Below, piece by piece: positions 49,971 through 63,475 of a DNA stretch of 64,000 nt. The notes beneath the pieces are model-generated. The model was not told the DNA's origin. It saw only the letters and a list, made by a program, of their open reading frames with translations, and did not search any database. A program made the translations under genes and the position numbers. This DNA is from Ceratopteris richardii (Eukaryota > Streptophyta > Polypodiopsida > Polypodiales > Pteridaceae), in assembly GCA_020310875.1 (NCBI GenBank), contig CM035414.1, forward strand, positions 197,817,141 to 197,881,140, in the 5' to 3' direction. Position 1 is the first letter of the stretch. Each line of letters starts with the position of its first letter.

Positions 49971-51640
49971 GATGTCTCAATTAACAATCGATGGCGTCTA
50001 CCTTGGATATTCTCAATCTAAATGTCATCGATCCGAGTTCAACTTTCGAACCATTTTTCACATCGCATGGTTTCACCTACGAACGGTACGATTTTCACAT
50101 ACTACCTTTATCTTCCTTTTTTACCATGTCTATTTCTTTTTCTGCATTTGCCAATGTCTCATTTAACAATCTATGGTGCTTACCTTGGATATCCTCATCT
50201 AAACGTCATCGATTCACCTGCGAATGGTACGATTTTCACATACTACATGTTATCTTTCTCCTTTACCATCTGTTTCTTGTTCTGCACTTGTCGATGTCTC
50301 AAGTAACAATCCATGGTGTGTACCTTGGATATCCTCAATCTAAATGTCATGGATTCGAGTTGAACTTTTCAACCATTTTTCACATAGCATGGGTTCACTT
50401 GCAGATGATATGATTTTCATGTACTACATGTTATCTTTTTTGTTTACCATGTCTTTTTCTTCTTCTACATTTGTCGACGTCTCAACTAATAATCCATGGC
50501 ATCTACCTTGGATATCCTCAATCTAAATGTCATCGATTCGAGTTCAACTTTCAGACCACTTTTCACATTGCATGGCTTCACCTATGAACGGCATGATTTT
50601 CACGTACTACATATTATCTTTCTCGTTTACCATGTTTGTTTCTTCTTCTACATTTGCCGATGTCTCAATTAACAATCCATGGGGTCTACCTTGGATATCC
50701 ACAATCTAAATGTCATCGATTCAAGTTCAATTTTGAAACCATTTTTCACATCACATGGCTTCACTTGGAAATGATACAATTTTCAGATACTACATGTTAT
50801 CTTTCTGTTTACCATGTCTGTTTCTTCTTCTCCATTTCCGGATGTCTCAATTAACAATTCATGGTGTCTACCTTGGATATCCTCAATCTAAAATTGATTC
50901 GAGTTCAACTTTCAAACCATTTTTCAGATCGCATGGCTTCACTTGCGAACAGTATGGTTTTCATGTATTATATGTTATCTTTCTCGCTTACCGTTAGTTT
51001 CTTCTTCTGCATTTGCCGATGTCTCAATCAACAATCCATGGCATCTACCTTGGATATCCTCAATCTAAACGTCATCGATTGGAGTTCAGCTTTCCAACCA
51101 TTTTTCACATCACATGGCTTCACCTGCGAACGGTAAGATTTTCACATACTATGTGTTATCTTCCTTTTTTACCATGTCTGTTTCTTCTTCTACATTTTCC
51201 GATGTCTCAACTAACAATCCATGGTGTCTTCCTCGGATATCCTCAATCTAAAGGTCATCGATTCGAGTTGAACTTTCAAATCATTTTTCACATCCCATAG
51301 CTTCGCCTGCGAACAATATGGTTTTCAGGTACTACATGTTATCTTTCTCGTTTACCATCTATTTCTTCTTCTTCATTTGCTGATGTCTCAACTAACAATC
51401 CATGGCATCTAGCTTGGATATCCTCAATCCACATTCCATTGATTCGATTTCAAATTTCCAACCATTTTTCACATCGCATAGCTTCACCTGTGAACGGTAC
51501 ATTTTTCAAATACTACATGTTTTCTTCCTCCTTTACCATGTATGTTTCTTGTTTTGCATTTGTCGATGTCTCAATTAATAGTCCATGGTGTCTACCTTGG
51601 ATATCCTCAATCTAAACATCATCGATTCCAGTTCAACTCA
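49971..51640 (+). repeat. Tandem array of ten exon-like units, period about 182 bp
   Basis: Units begin with (G)ATGTCTCAATTAACAATC at about 49971, 50153, 50293, 50476, 50659, 50841, 51018, 51201, 51382 and 51565. Most are 177-183 bp; the second is 140. Each holds a conserved 110-bp block and an AT-rich spacer with a TTTACCATGTCTGTTTCTTC stretch. The first unit has a good splice acceptor just before it (CTGCATTTGCAG) and reads MASTLDILNLNVIDPSSTFE in one frame up to a GTACGA donor-like site. The unit near 51040 keeps the same frame and sequence closely. The other units are less coherent. I do not recognise the peptide. It could be a decayed duplicated exon or a minisatellite. Confidence 0.85.
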
Positions 51641-53494
51641 ACAAATGCCCATTTAAATCAAGTGTTCATGCCTCACTTCTTCTCTTTTAAACACTTTGCA
51701 TGTATGCTTGTCCATTCTTTTTTGTGTTATCCATTGAACCGAATCCTTTGTCTTTCTTTCAGATAAAATACAATCACGAATATTGATTTTCTTTGTGGTC
51801 TCATTTGTGATGATCTACAATATATTTTTGGATAAGAAAATGAGGTTAAAACATCAAATGTTTTGAAAACATTCCAACTAATGTGGGCAATAAATAATTA
51901 GCTTTCATGATGCTCAAGTAAGCTTGCACTATTTCAAAGTAGCACTTTGAATTAGATTCATACTCGAGGAATCAAGCTAGGATCATTTGAATGATCTAAG
52001 GCATGAAATGTTAATCTTGTTAGGAATGATACAAAGAATATTAGACGTGTATCTTTGGCCAAGCTCCTTGTGAAGCTTAATAATTTAGGAATTTTGCATG
52101 TTGTGGCTTCAATCTGAAAGATCCGTGAGTGATAAAGAAGAGATTGTTTTGTTGCTTTAGTCACCAAGAGACCCTTGTACTTCAAACTTATGCACCCAAA
52201 GTTGGTTTTCTAGGTATGTTTAAAGTACACAATAACAAAATGTAGATTGAGCAATGAGAATAATTTTGTTCCAAAATCAGGAAAAGAAATAAATATTACA
52301 TATCAATGAAATATCAGATTCAACTTTCATGATGGCTTCGGAAACCATATCCTAAGCTTATATTTATCCTTTACTTTAACATTCAATGCTAGAGAAGAAA
52401 GAAGTAAAAGAAAAGGGAGCCTCAAAATTTTCATTTTAAGGCCCGTTTTCTTTTCAAAAGCCTTTTTAAAGCTTCCAAACATCCACGTAAATTGTCTAGA
52501 GGATTCCTTTAGTTGCATGATCTTGAAGAATGTATTAATCTTATCCTTAATATTTCACCTTCGTTCAAGAGCATTTAAGCCTCGCGCTATCTCTAGTACA
52601 AAGATAATCTAGTCTTTATTTCAAAATCTCTTAAGAATCCTTTGCACTGGAATGCCAATCTAGTGAAAATATTTTAATAAAGAAATTGACTCAAGAGTTG
52701 TATCAACAAATCGGTGATTTTATGCGGTTATAACTTGGTGTATCCGACCTTGGTTGAAGAGATCTTTCTAAGCTAACCCTCTTTAGGAATCCTTGTCACA
52801 TGTACTACTAAGAACATATTAATAAGTGTAGAATGGGACTATGGGAGTACATAAAAGCCTAAGGTAAAATTCCTCATAGAGAAGAAAAATGTTCCCATCT
52901 GTCCTAAGTGTATCTGACCGCATGACTAGAGAGATATACTAACAAAGACATCCACATGGAGAAGGTAATGTATACTACATTTTATTCTTCAATAAACATA
53001 GTTTTTTTCTTTTCTAGAAGAAAAACCTCAAAGCCTAAAGGCTAAGCCACTCAAACTTCCCTCTGATGTCATTATTAAGAAATGCAGACTTTATTTACTA
53101 TTATGTTGGCCTCATTCATTCTGTGACTAGGAGAGAAGTATATTTCTAGTCATCATCATTGTAGTTGAAGCAAAATACTCTTCAAAATCTAATTTATATG
53201 CAAATAATGAAGTCCCTTTTTGTAAATTTAGATAAATCAATATTTTCACTTGTTGAACCCATTTCATTCTAATTCTTCTTTTCTTTTATTGCTAGTCTAC
53301 ACGGTCTTGTGTATTTTCCTTCATGATGATTTAATATTTGGATGACGCTACTAGCCCTCTGTTAGGTCGTAGGATTCCTCCAACACACTTGAAATTTGGA
53401 GGGCACATTCTCCATTGCGCCACTAATGAAAAACGTTATATATGCGTATTGAAGACCCTTATAGCATAGTAACAAACATGCCTCCTACATCTTG

Positions 53495-53660
53495 TGAGTT
53501 TATATGGAGGATAAAGTATTCATCCATATGAATGACTTACACTCGTATGCGTTCTACTTCTCATGAGTTTATATGTAGGCTAAGGTATTAAACCATATGA
53601 ATGACTTAGACTTTTAGGCATAGGTTTTAATGCATATGAAGGACTTACACTTGTATGAGA
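53495..53660. repeat. Degenerate tandem repeat, period about 68 bp
   Basis: Two to three diverged copies containing GAGTTTATATG, then CATATGAATGACTTACACT or a close variant. Confidence 0.65.
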
Positions 53661-54059
53661 TTATTATGTACTTTAGGATTCCATAGATAATATTTAACAT
53701 TGATTAAAGACTTAATAAAAAAATTGGAAGAAGGAAAGGAGTTGAATGTATTGCCAAAATTTGTCCGGAAGGATTAAAAGTTATTCAAGCAAGGATCTAA
53801 ATACCATGAGACTTGAACAAGTAAATTGAAAAAAGTATTGAACAATCCCTTAGCTTTCAATTCTAGACGCAAGTATAACCATCGACAAGAACCAAAAAAA
53901 CTAGGCATGCTCTAAATCTCGCAACCAAAATGTTTCCTCCACACCATATAATTATTCGACTTTCAACTTCACTCTGAATTCGAATACCGACTCTATACTT
54001 GAAATTTCAATGGTAAGGCGATGTTGGTTCTAAGACAAGTTTGGGTAATTTTAGAACGA

Positions 54060-54205
54060 GTAGAGGGTTTGGATCCTAAGGTAAATCCGGGGCCCGCGAG
54101 AGACAAATCTTGAGGGTTAGGGAGGGGACAATTGGGGTTGGATTCTAAGGCAAATTTTGGGCCCGAGAGACACAAATCTTGAGGGCTAAGTGAGGAAAAA
54201 AGTTG
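54060..54205. repeat. Two-copy tandem repeat, about 68 bp
   Basis: Two diverged copies with the core GACAAATCTTGAGGG / CACAAATCTTGAGGG and the block GGATCCTAAGGTAAAT / GGATTCTAAGGCAAAT. The stretch is richer in G than its surroundings. Confidence 0.75.
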
Positions 54206-56246
54206 GGTCTTGGGAGAGGGGAAGTGTGGAGGGGGATTCGAGGGTGATGATTCCTTCTATCAAAAGTGCTCGAGATATACATCAAAGTATTTTCAAACTG
54301 ACTTATTATTGAACTAAAGGAATATCTTTAAAATTAATGCCCAAAGTATATGGTGCATGGTCCATGGATTCCGTCATTTAAAAGAGTACTGAAATCATAT
54401 CTGCATCCTCTTGGAAACAAAGTATTGTCCTTAATAACTAAAACTATGCAAGAATGATACATTCTTCCACTAAACTAGAGAGAGAAATAATCAAAATGAG
54501 ATTAAACTTGAAATTTATTGATTCCCCATCCGCAAGGGGTTTCAATCTAGCATTCACCTCCACTAAACTTACATACCATCTCGATGGGCCAACCTGCAAA
54601 GTCAAATAGAAGCGCATCAAGATTCGTTTTGAAATAGGTTTTAGGTTTTATTTCATGAGGAAGGAAGGGGATGTGAAGGGATGACCGGTTGGATCAGGCT
54701 TGCCATTTGTCCATCAAGCAACGATGGACCCTCACATGCACTTCAGGGGGAGCAGCTAAGTACGTGGCTCTGGTAGGAGGATCTCATGGATGAAGGACAT
54801 CACACGGTACAAACTGAATTTTGGATGAGGTAAGAAAATATCATGTATGAAAGAAGTATTTGATATTTTTCTAGTTAGAAGAGTTGATGTGGAAGGTAGA
54901 GAAGAAACGTCTCAGATAACATAATTACTGGAGGAAAATACAACTTCACTATCCATGGGTGTAATGAAATATAAATATGTATGGGTGAAAACGCATAACA
55001 AAAAGATGATGATAGAATGATATCATCTAACTAGATACAAGGATTACTAGATATGATATGAATCGCAAGTTGCTCTTCATACGAACATTGCTTCGCCGGT
55101 TTCTATAGAAAATTGGGATCTTTGATGTTCTAGCTTCAAGTGCACTGCTACAAGTAGAACACCTCTCTTTAGAATGGGTTAGAAAAATTTAGAAAACGTA
55201 GGATAAAAAAAATACTCGTGAGAAAAATCTATGCCTTCATTTGATCATTTTTTTAGTTTGTTTCTCTTATTTTTCTTATTTTATTTGATTTCTTTTTGTT
55301 TTTATCATTTTATTTTTTTGTTTACCTATTTTAATTCAAAGCAATATTTTCGTGATGGATACTGAACAAATTACACAAGCATTCAACCAAGATAGAAAAT
55401 CCGATCATGATTGATATGATCATGTATCTTGAATCATGATTCCTTTCCAATCTACACTCAATATGTCGATTTGAGAGAAAATTCCGTGTAACTAGGAGAT
55501 GTTCAAGAAATGCCAAACACGATCAACCAAAGTAAGGGCGGTGTTGATGAAAAAATAGAATCAAGACATTAAACAATCAAGGATCTGATATAGGGCTATA
55601 GAGCTTAAAATCATTTGTATTTTTTGTTCTCATTGATTTCGTGAAGCCTTCTATAGGTGCAACATTTGAGGTTTCAATCATCATGGAGAAAGGCATCTAA
55701 ACAACTAATGGCATCATTGAACTTGTGAGTCCAAGTCTTTGCATCATAACACTAACATATGATCCTTGGGCTCTGCCTAAAGTATGATGTTTTTACCACA
55801 GTCTATAATTCCAACAACCGAGCTTTAGATCAAGCAGTACCCTGCAAATTCAATTAAAAAAATATGCTGCACTCGTGCCTTCATAACATGTGAATGTTTG
55901 AGACCTTTGTGATGATTACTGGAGCTTGATCTTGAAGAAGACTTTGACGCTGCCTTCTCATTCTTCTCTGAGCCAATTTAGAAAACTCTAACTTCATAGT
56001 TATACTAATTTCAAGTTTTCCTAGCTGCACACAAGCAAAAATTTCATGAACTCTATTTATTGCATGTACTAAAAATTTGGACAAAACTATTAGATTCTAT
56101 CTCACGAGTTTGAGCACAATTCTTGCCCAATGACCGATGTCAAGGAAGTTGTGGATGCTTGCCATGTCTTGAAGAAATAAGAGGTTAAGGGTGTGTTGCA
56201 ATAGGTTTTAGAAACCTAGAGGGCCTCTAAAAAGGATCTATATCAA

Positions 56247-56360
56247 AATCTCTCTCTCTCTATTTCTCTCACTCACTTACTCTCTCTCTCTCTCTCCCTT
56301 TCTCTCTCTCTCTCTCCCTCTCTCTCTCTCTCTCTTTCTCTCTTTATCTCTCTCTCCCTC
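56247..56360. repeat. (TC)n-rich tract
   Basis: Interrupted CT dinucleotide repeat directly beside the end of the M LTR. Confidence 0.95.
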
Positions 56361-57145
56361 TGTCAAGGGAGCACTAGATTGGCCTGTTTGACTAGAGTAG
56401 AGAAGATTTCAGAAATACACTTCTGACTACACATAAGGAAATACACTTCGGAAATACACATAAGGAAATACACTAGTTTGGCTTGTTTGACTAGAGTAGA
56501 CAAGATTTCAGAAATACACTTCGGAAATACACATAAGGAAAATGATACAAGAGTATGTAACTAGTACAAGACCTCCCACGACGAGGGATTGATGGGTATG
56601 AACAATTGGACCACAGATGATACAAGATGTCTCACAACCTAGGACTGGTAGGTTAGAAGCAAGACCTCTAGGTTACAAAAAGCTCCCTTCACAGAGATGA
56701 TCTAGATACAAGAAATAACTAAACAAGATCTCATACTACGATATTACAAGAGGACTAGGCTAGATGTCCAAGAACTAGACTAGAAAAAACTAGAATAAGG
56801 AAGAAGACAAGAACTAGAACTCGAACTTGCAGAGTAGTTACTTAGCGGTAATGATTCCTTTAGCTCCCAAGACAAGTAATGGCAAGACTTAGTATGTATG
56901 TGGCGAGCGGCTCCTTATATAGTTTTCAAAGGTAGTTCATCAAAGGTGTTTATGAGTTGATGATGTCATCAATCCAAAACATGATCTCTAGATATTAGAA
57001 TCAAGTATGAAAGATAGTCGATCTTAGGGTTTTGGCATGTTCCAAATGCAATGGAATCATTGGTTTATCCTAATTCTGAACCAATGATGAGATATAGAAG
57101 TCACATGGAATTTGAGATTTAGGATGGTTTCCTTTGACCATGACA
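56361..57145 (-). repeat. 3' LTR of gypsy element M
   Basis: About 785 bp, minus sense, TGTCATGGTC start at 57145 and CCCTTGACA end at 56361. A TATATAAGG-like promoter site lies near 56915. It is similar along its length to the solo LTR at 61248-61930. The extra 100 bp are accounted for by an internal duplication near 56374-56545. Confidence 0.8.
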
Positions 57146-58853
57146 TCAACTCCCGTCAAACGACAAGTTCCACGAGGATTGCTCATGATCTTTGGTCTCG
57201 GCTTCATTGTATTTTTCTTATCAAACTCTTGAACCTTGATTGGTGCTCTTAGAAGATTCTCTATAGGTTCCTAAGTGCAATCACTAATGTCATACCTTTC
57301 GAATTAATAAAGTAATCCAATCTTCCTCAGGATATTCTTCAATCTAGGACATGCTTGACTTCAAATTCTTCATGGTAATCAATATCGATAAGTGGTGAAG
57401 GACTAGGTCTCTCCTCCCATAATGGTGAAATATGATATGGTTCCAACATAAATACATGGAAAACTGGATGTATTCTCATGGTACTCGATAACTAGAGCTT
57501 GTAAGTGAGTGGATTAATCTTGGATGAGATGGTGAATGGACCAAATCTCTGATGGTCTAGCTTTGCACAAGGCCTCAAAGTCTACAAATTATTTTTGGGT
57601 AACCAAAATTTCTCCCCAATCTAATAGAATGGATTTTGAACAAGATGTTGATCTGCATAATACTTATATTGTTCTTGAGCTCTATGGATCTCTTTCTTGG
57701 GTTCCTTGTGAATATCCATGAGATACTAGGCCTAATCTTTGGTAGCTCAGTTCCTCACATCATTTGAGAGTTGTATATCCATTCTTGGATGTTCTCCATA
57801 ATTTGCAAAGAAGGCATTCTACTTAGTAGATGTATGAACACTATTGTTATAGGCAAATTGTGCAAAGGGTAAAAGCTCAAACCAATCCTTTTGATGATAG
57901 TTGATGGTGCAATGGAGATATTGATCTAGGACTTGATTCACTTGTTTTGTTTTTTCATCACTCTGTGGATGATTGGTTGTAGATAGTTTAACTTGAACAC
58001 CAAGGAGGTTGCAAAGAACATTCGAAAAGTTGGATATGAACTACGGACCTCAGTCATTGAAAATATCATCAAACGATCCATGAAGCCTAAAGATGTATGT
58101 GAGAAAAAGTCTAGCAATGGTTGCACCTATGATTGCCTTGGTAGCTAGATGGAAGCGTGCCAGCTTTGTAAATATATGCACCATAATGAGAATGGCATTA
58201 TACTTATCTCACTTTGCTAGATTTGTGATGAAATCTATAGATAAAGAAGCCCATGGCCTTTCTATCGAATAGGTAAATTTTGCAAGAAGCCATGAGGTTT
58301 ATGCCATGGCACCTTGGATGTATTGTAAGTGTTAGAGGTTTGGATATATCCTTTGAATTCCTTCCACGTTTGAGGCCACCAAAAGTCCCTTGATATGATT
58401 TTTATTGTTTTATTCACTCCAAAATATCTTACTACACTGTTTTCGTGACATTATTTAAGTACTTGGATCTTGGAATTTCCTAGAGGGACATACAATAGGT
58501 TCTTATAGAATTGTAACCCATACTTTTCTTGAAATTCTTTTATTGCTTGGACTTTTCCTTCCTGAGCCTTTTAGTTAATGTTACAAAACAGTTCTTCTTG
58601 TGGTAGATTCTCACGGATCAAATGATTCAGGGCTGAATCTTTGTAATGGGCTTGAAGAGATAGATGCTAACTAGAGGTGCTCAAGCTTGAGTAATACACT
58701 TTCTTGTTGATCAAATGCCTCTTCACCCTTCTTTGATGCAAGGTAAGATCTTCTAAACAAGGCATCTAACTAACATTGTTGACGTCTTGGACAATATGTG
58801 ATGACAAAGTGGAACATGGATAAAAGGTTACTCCATTGAGATTTCCGTCTATT
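57146..58853 (-). mobile_element. Ty3/gypsy element M, integrase to 3' end
   Basis: Minus-strand gypsy fossil. Reading down from 58853 it passes from the end of RNase H and the linker (near 58740-58850) through integrase, whose core end near 57890-58040 has the STTNHPQSDEKT stretch (compare the usual TAYHPQTDGQTE). The end of pol and a purine-rich tract before the LTR follow. It continues at 63846-64000 on the far side of inserted element L. Heavily decayed, with many interruptions. Confidence 0.8.
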
Positions 58854-59264
58854 TGTCATGATGAAGGAGATAAGGAAGAGAGCTTACACACACACACACA
58901 CACAATAAAAGAGAAGCACACATTCAGATTGAGGTAAGGAAGAATGATCTTCTTCTTCTTCTTCTTCTTCTTCTTCTTCTTCTTCTTCTTCTTCTATTTC
59001 ATAAAAAGGAATGTACAAGGATTACCTAAAAATAGGAATACAACTACTGCAATATATAAAGACCACTACATAAGGAAAAACCTAAAGTTCGCAAATAGTG
59101 AGCTGGCAAGAAACAAATGTGCCATCACTCTTGATAGATAAATCTAATAAAGCTCAATGAAGTGTCTCTAACATATACCAGTGTGACTACTATACATGTC
59201 AAAGAAATGAAAAAGTGATATCTGTCATCCTGGATCATCACATGTTGAGCTTGATATCTAAACA
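58854..59264 (-). repeat. 3' LTR of copia element L
   Basis: Minus sense, ending TCATGACA at 58854, with a TGTTTAGATATCAAGC start near 59264 next to a GGGGTGGGGAG purine tract. It contains a (CA)n run at 58886-58904 and a (TTC)n run at 58949-58995. It matches 63476-63845. Confidence 0.85.
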
Positions 59265-61247
59265 CTCCCCACCCCAAGCTCAACGCCATGTCCTCTAATC
59301 CAAGCATCTTCCAAAACTTCTTTAGCTTCTCTCCTCGAAGTGCTTTAGTGATAAGAAGTTGCTTTATCTCTTTGATGCTTTCTACATTATCAGCACCTAC
59401 AATTGTCATCAACATAGATAGCCACAATTGGGATGCCATCATCACCCTCCCTTGCATATAGTGAATGATCTGCATCACACATAGGAAATCCAATTGTGGT
59501 CAAGTAATCAGCAATCCTTGCATGCTATGCATGAGGCACTTGCTTCAGCCCGTACAAAGCCTTTAGCAACCTGCAAACATATTCTGGATGCTTTGAATCT
59601 TTATATCCTTTTGGCTGGTCCATGTATACTTCTTCCTATAACTCACCATGTAGAAAACCATTCTTCGCATCCATCAGATGCAATGTCTATCCTTTTCTTC
59701 TAGCTAATGCAACAAGTTTTCTGACAATAGACATTCTATCTACATGGCTCCTCATAATCAATCCCATAAGTTTTTGCACATCCTTTTGCTTAGGCACAAT
59801 GATGAGCTATGTAACTATCATATGTCAATCGTTGCAATGAGTTTTGTATCCTCGGAGATATTCTTGGTCTTGGGTCACTTCTTCTTGTATCATTTGCATG
59901 TGCTTTTCTTACTCTTGGAGTCTTCACAAAGGGCAATCCAAGTTCCTCATCAAGACTCTTTTCCAAACCACTTGAGTCTCCATCAAGGTCTTCAGAACCT
60001 GCACATGTTTTATGATCAGCAAAAAGCTTTTCTTTACCTTTCTTGGATGTATTTGATGAATTTGCTGGACTCAAATTTCCACGCAATCTTCCATTCCATG
60101 GATTTAAGTTGGAACTATTCCTTGGTGATGGATCTAGTCCACTCAAAGTTTGAAATTCTACAATTGATTTTTCAGCATTTTCTTTTTCATTTGGTTCAAG
60201 ATTCAATCCTTCTTTTGCATCTGCATAGAAACTTGACATTTCATAAAATACCACATCTCTACTCACCTTCGCATATCGTGTGAGTGGGTTATAACATTTA
60301 TATCCCTTTTGCTCAAGGGAGTATGCAATGAAGAAACACTTTTTTTCTTTCAGATCAAGCTTCATCCTCAACTCATTTGCAACATGTACATATGCGATAC
60401 AACCCAAAACTTTCAAATGTGATAAGTTTGGCTTTTTACCTGTAAACTTCTCTTCAGGTGTAACTTGATGTACAGTAGCAGTCGGAGTTCTGTTCATGAT
60501 GTATACAACAGTATGAGAACTTCTGCCCGATATCAATGAGGTATATTCTTCTCAACCATCAACGCTCTTGCTATTTCTACAATATGTCTATTTTTGCATT
60601 CAACAACGGCATTCTATTGTGGTGTGTACCTGAATGAAAAATGATGCAAAATTTCATGATTTTCTAGAAAATTCATGAGCTTATTTGACATGTATTAAAC
60701 TCCTCCATCAGATCTTAATTTTTGAATATACTTCCATATATTCTTTTCCACCATAGCTTTAAAAATCTAGAAGTGAGTGAACACCTTACTCTTCTCTTTC
60801 ATGAAATTACCCACACTTTTCATGTATTTTCATCAATGAAAGTAACATCAAACCTGTAACCACCCATAGATGTGGTCTTTGTAGGACTCAAACATCTGTA
60901 TGTACTATTTCTAATATGTTCTCACTAACATGCTTGTCATGTCAAAATGATGCTCTTGACTGTTTTCCAAATTGACATGTTGAACATACCTTTTGCATCT
61001 CTACATCCTTGAATTTGGTAGTCCATGGAGAATCTCCTTTGACTGCATCAATTTCAGCCTTTGCAAGTTTGCATGTCCAATCCGTTTGTGCGAGATCTCT
61101 AGATCAACAATGATTCCTACACCTTTTGCAAACATGGCGGCATTCATACCATGAATTTTCACATTTAAGATGAACATCCTACCCAAGTTGTTTCCTTTGG
61201 AAATAAATCTTCCATCCCATTTAATTTGTATTCTTCTACAAATAACC

Positions 61248-61930
61248 TATCAGGGAAGCACTAGACTGTGCTCTCTGACTACAATGGATAGGATTTTAGA
61301 AATACATTTCTAATTACAAGAACACCCACGAAGGGAAAATGAAACAAGAATACGTGACTGATACAAGACATACCACAACCCGGGACTGATAGGTATGAAT
61401 AAATTGACTACAGATGATATAAGAGATCCCAAAACTTGGGATCATAAATATGAAACAAGATATCTCGATTACAAGAACTCCCTTTTGGGAGATTAACTAG
61501 ATACAAGAAAGAACCTGACAAGGTCTTGTACTATGAGATTACAAGAGGACAAGATAGGATGTCCAAGAACTCGACTAGACGACACTCCAACAAGGAACAA
61601 GGCATGAACTAGAACTGGAACTTGTAGAGTACTTACTTGGTGGTGACGACTTCTCAAGCTCCCAGGATTGGTATCCACAAGACTGAGAATGAATGTGACC
61701 AACCCCTCCTTATATAGGTTTTTCGAGGGCGGTTACGAGTTGATGATGTCATCAACTAGAAATAAGACCTCCGACTATCAGAATTCCGCAAATAGACAAA
61801 TGATCTTGGGGTTTTTCCATGTTCTACACATAATGGAAGCATTGGTTTCTCCAAATTCTAAAGCAATCATGAGATATATAAAGTGACATGGAATCTAAGG
61901 TTTAGGATCGTTTTCTTTGTGTCCATGACA
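61248..61930 (-). repeat. Solo LTR N (family of M)
   Basis: 683 bp, minus sense, TGTCATGGAC start at 61930 and CCCTGATA end at 61248. It has an exact 5-bp target duplication TAACC at 61243-61247 and 61931-61935. No internal region is present, so this is a solo LTR left by LTR-LTR recombination. It matches the 3' LTR of gypsy element M. Confidence 0.9.
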
Positions 61931-63475
61931 TAACCCATCAGCATTGAACCTGACTTGTAATCCTTGGTCAACCATCTGTCCAACAGAATCTAGATTCTTT
62001 ATTATATTTGGAACATGCAGCACATCAGCAAGATGTTTTACCTTCCTCTCCCCCATAGAAAATGCTATGTTTCCTATATGCTCGATAGGGTGTGATGTGT
62101 TATCACTTGTTTCAACATATCTAGGAATGGGCAATTTTTGCAAAGTACTAAACCATTCTGCATGACGAGTCATGTGATTTGACATTGTATTCATCATGTG
62201 ATGTGGAACCATGAACAACTTCTCAGAATTATCTGCACTTGTGGATGCATAGTCTCTTTGTTGTCTTTTGTTATTTTGATTCTTCAACCTGCAATCATGT
62301 TTGAAGTGTCCAAGTTTACCACAATTCTAGCATCCTTTACTGTCATTACCTCAATCAATTCTTTGGAAATTTTTGTGACCTCTTTGGCTCCCCCTACCTC
62401 AAAATTGTCCTCTTCCTCGTGCATGATTTTGTTGTTGACCTTGGTCTTGGTTACTATTTCCTCTTTCACTTTCAAAACCTCTACCTCTGCCTCTTTCTCT
62501 GCCAAAGTATAAAACCTACTCAGAATTCGGCTTTCCATGAGAGTTTTAATGCTCAAGAAGATTGTGTTTTCCAATAATTAGCATGGATACCAAATCAGCA
62601 AAATTCGGAATATTTTCTCAGGTATATATAGAAGTTATGAAGTGCTTATATGTAGCTCCTAAACCACAAAGGCACACTTCCACCTTATCATCATCATCAT
62701 CTATATTCATGCCGATAGATGCAAGTGATTCGCATATGCTTTTGATTTTTAGGGTGTGGTCACTTATCAACATGCCCTTCTTCTCCAATGTATGCAGCTC
62801 GTTCTTGAGTTGCACTTTCCGTGCCTTTGTATTGGTCTCATACAATGTGAACAAATTGTTCCAAGCCCCTTTTTGAGTCTTAGCATCCTATATGTGCCCA
62901 ATCATGCTATTTTTTATACTGACAAATAGCCAATACATTACCTTTTGTGCTCCTTGATTCCATTCCTCATATGCTCGTAACTTGTGCGCGGTCCGATTCC
63001 TCTCTGGTAGCTACAAAACATTTTGGTTCTCTCCTTTTATGTACTTCAAGTAACCTTTTCCCATCAGGAAATTCATCAGTCTAAATCTCTAAGCATGGAA
63101 GTTGCTCTTGTCCCGCTTGTCACTCTTAAGTTGACTCATTCCATCTGTGTTTGCCATTTTTGCAACAATTCACAAACTGCGAAAACACTACAAGTAGCAC
63201 TTCTACTTGCACACTATCACACTGTGATGTAACAATTTGATCTCAGAAAAAAACAGTACAAACAATCGCTTGAAATTCTAAATTTGGAATATGTGTGTTG
63301 TTGAGCAGGACACAAGTTAAGATTTTGCAAACTCACCTAGTTTTTTTGTGGGCCCCACCTTGCGCGCTCAAAAGGGAGGTTGTTTGTGCATCGCGCTTTC
63401 TCCATGCCTTATCACATACTCTTCACCATCCGCCTTCTCCACGAGCTCTCTACAGCCACACTGGCTCTCATACCA

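Larger units (their letters stand above)
51641..56246. other. Stretch without recognisable genes
   Basis: About 4.6 kb of AT-rich sequence. I find no coding region with a known motif, no RNA gene and no identifiable LTR ends. Short open frames (for example near 51960-52180 and 52330-52520) lack any recognisable family. Two small tandem duplications, listed separately, are the only structure. Confidence 0.6.

Noticed and set aside
49971-51640. CRISPR-like array
   Set aside because: The repeat unit is about 182 bp with the repeated part longer than the spacer, the spacers are themselves related, and the context is a plant nuclear genome.
52327-52518. Minus-strand frame with a Lys-rich and Leu-rich peptide
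   Set aside because: No family match that I can name and no neighbouring coding signal. Treated as chance.
58944-59141. Frame starting with a run of Phe
   Set aside because: It is a translation of the (TTC)n run inside the LTR of element L.
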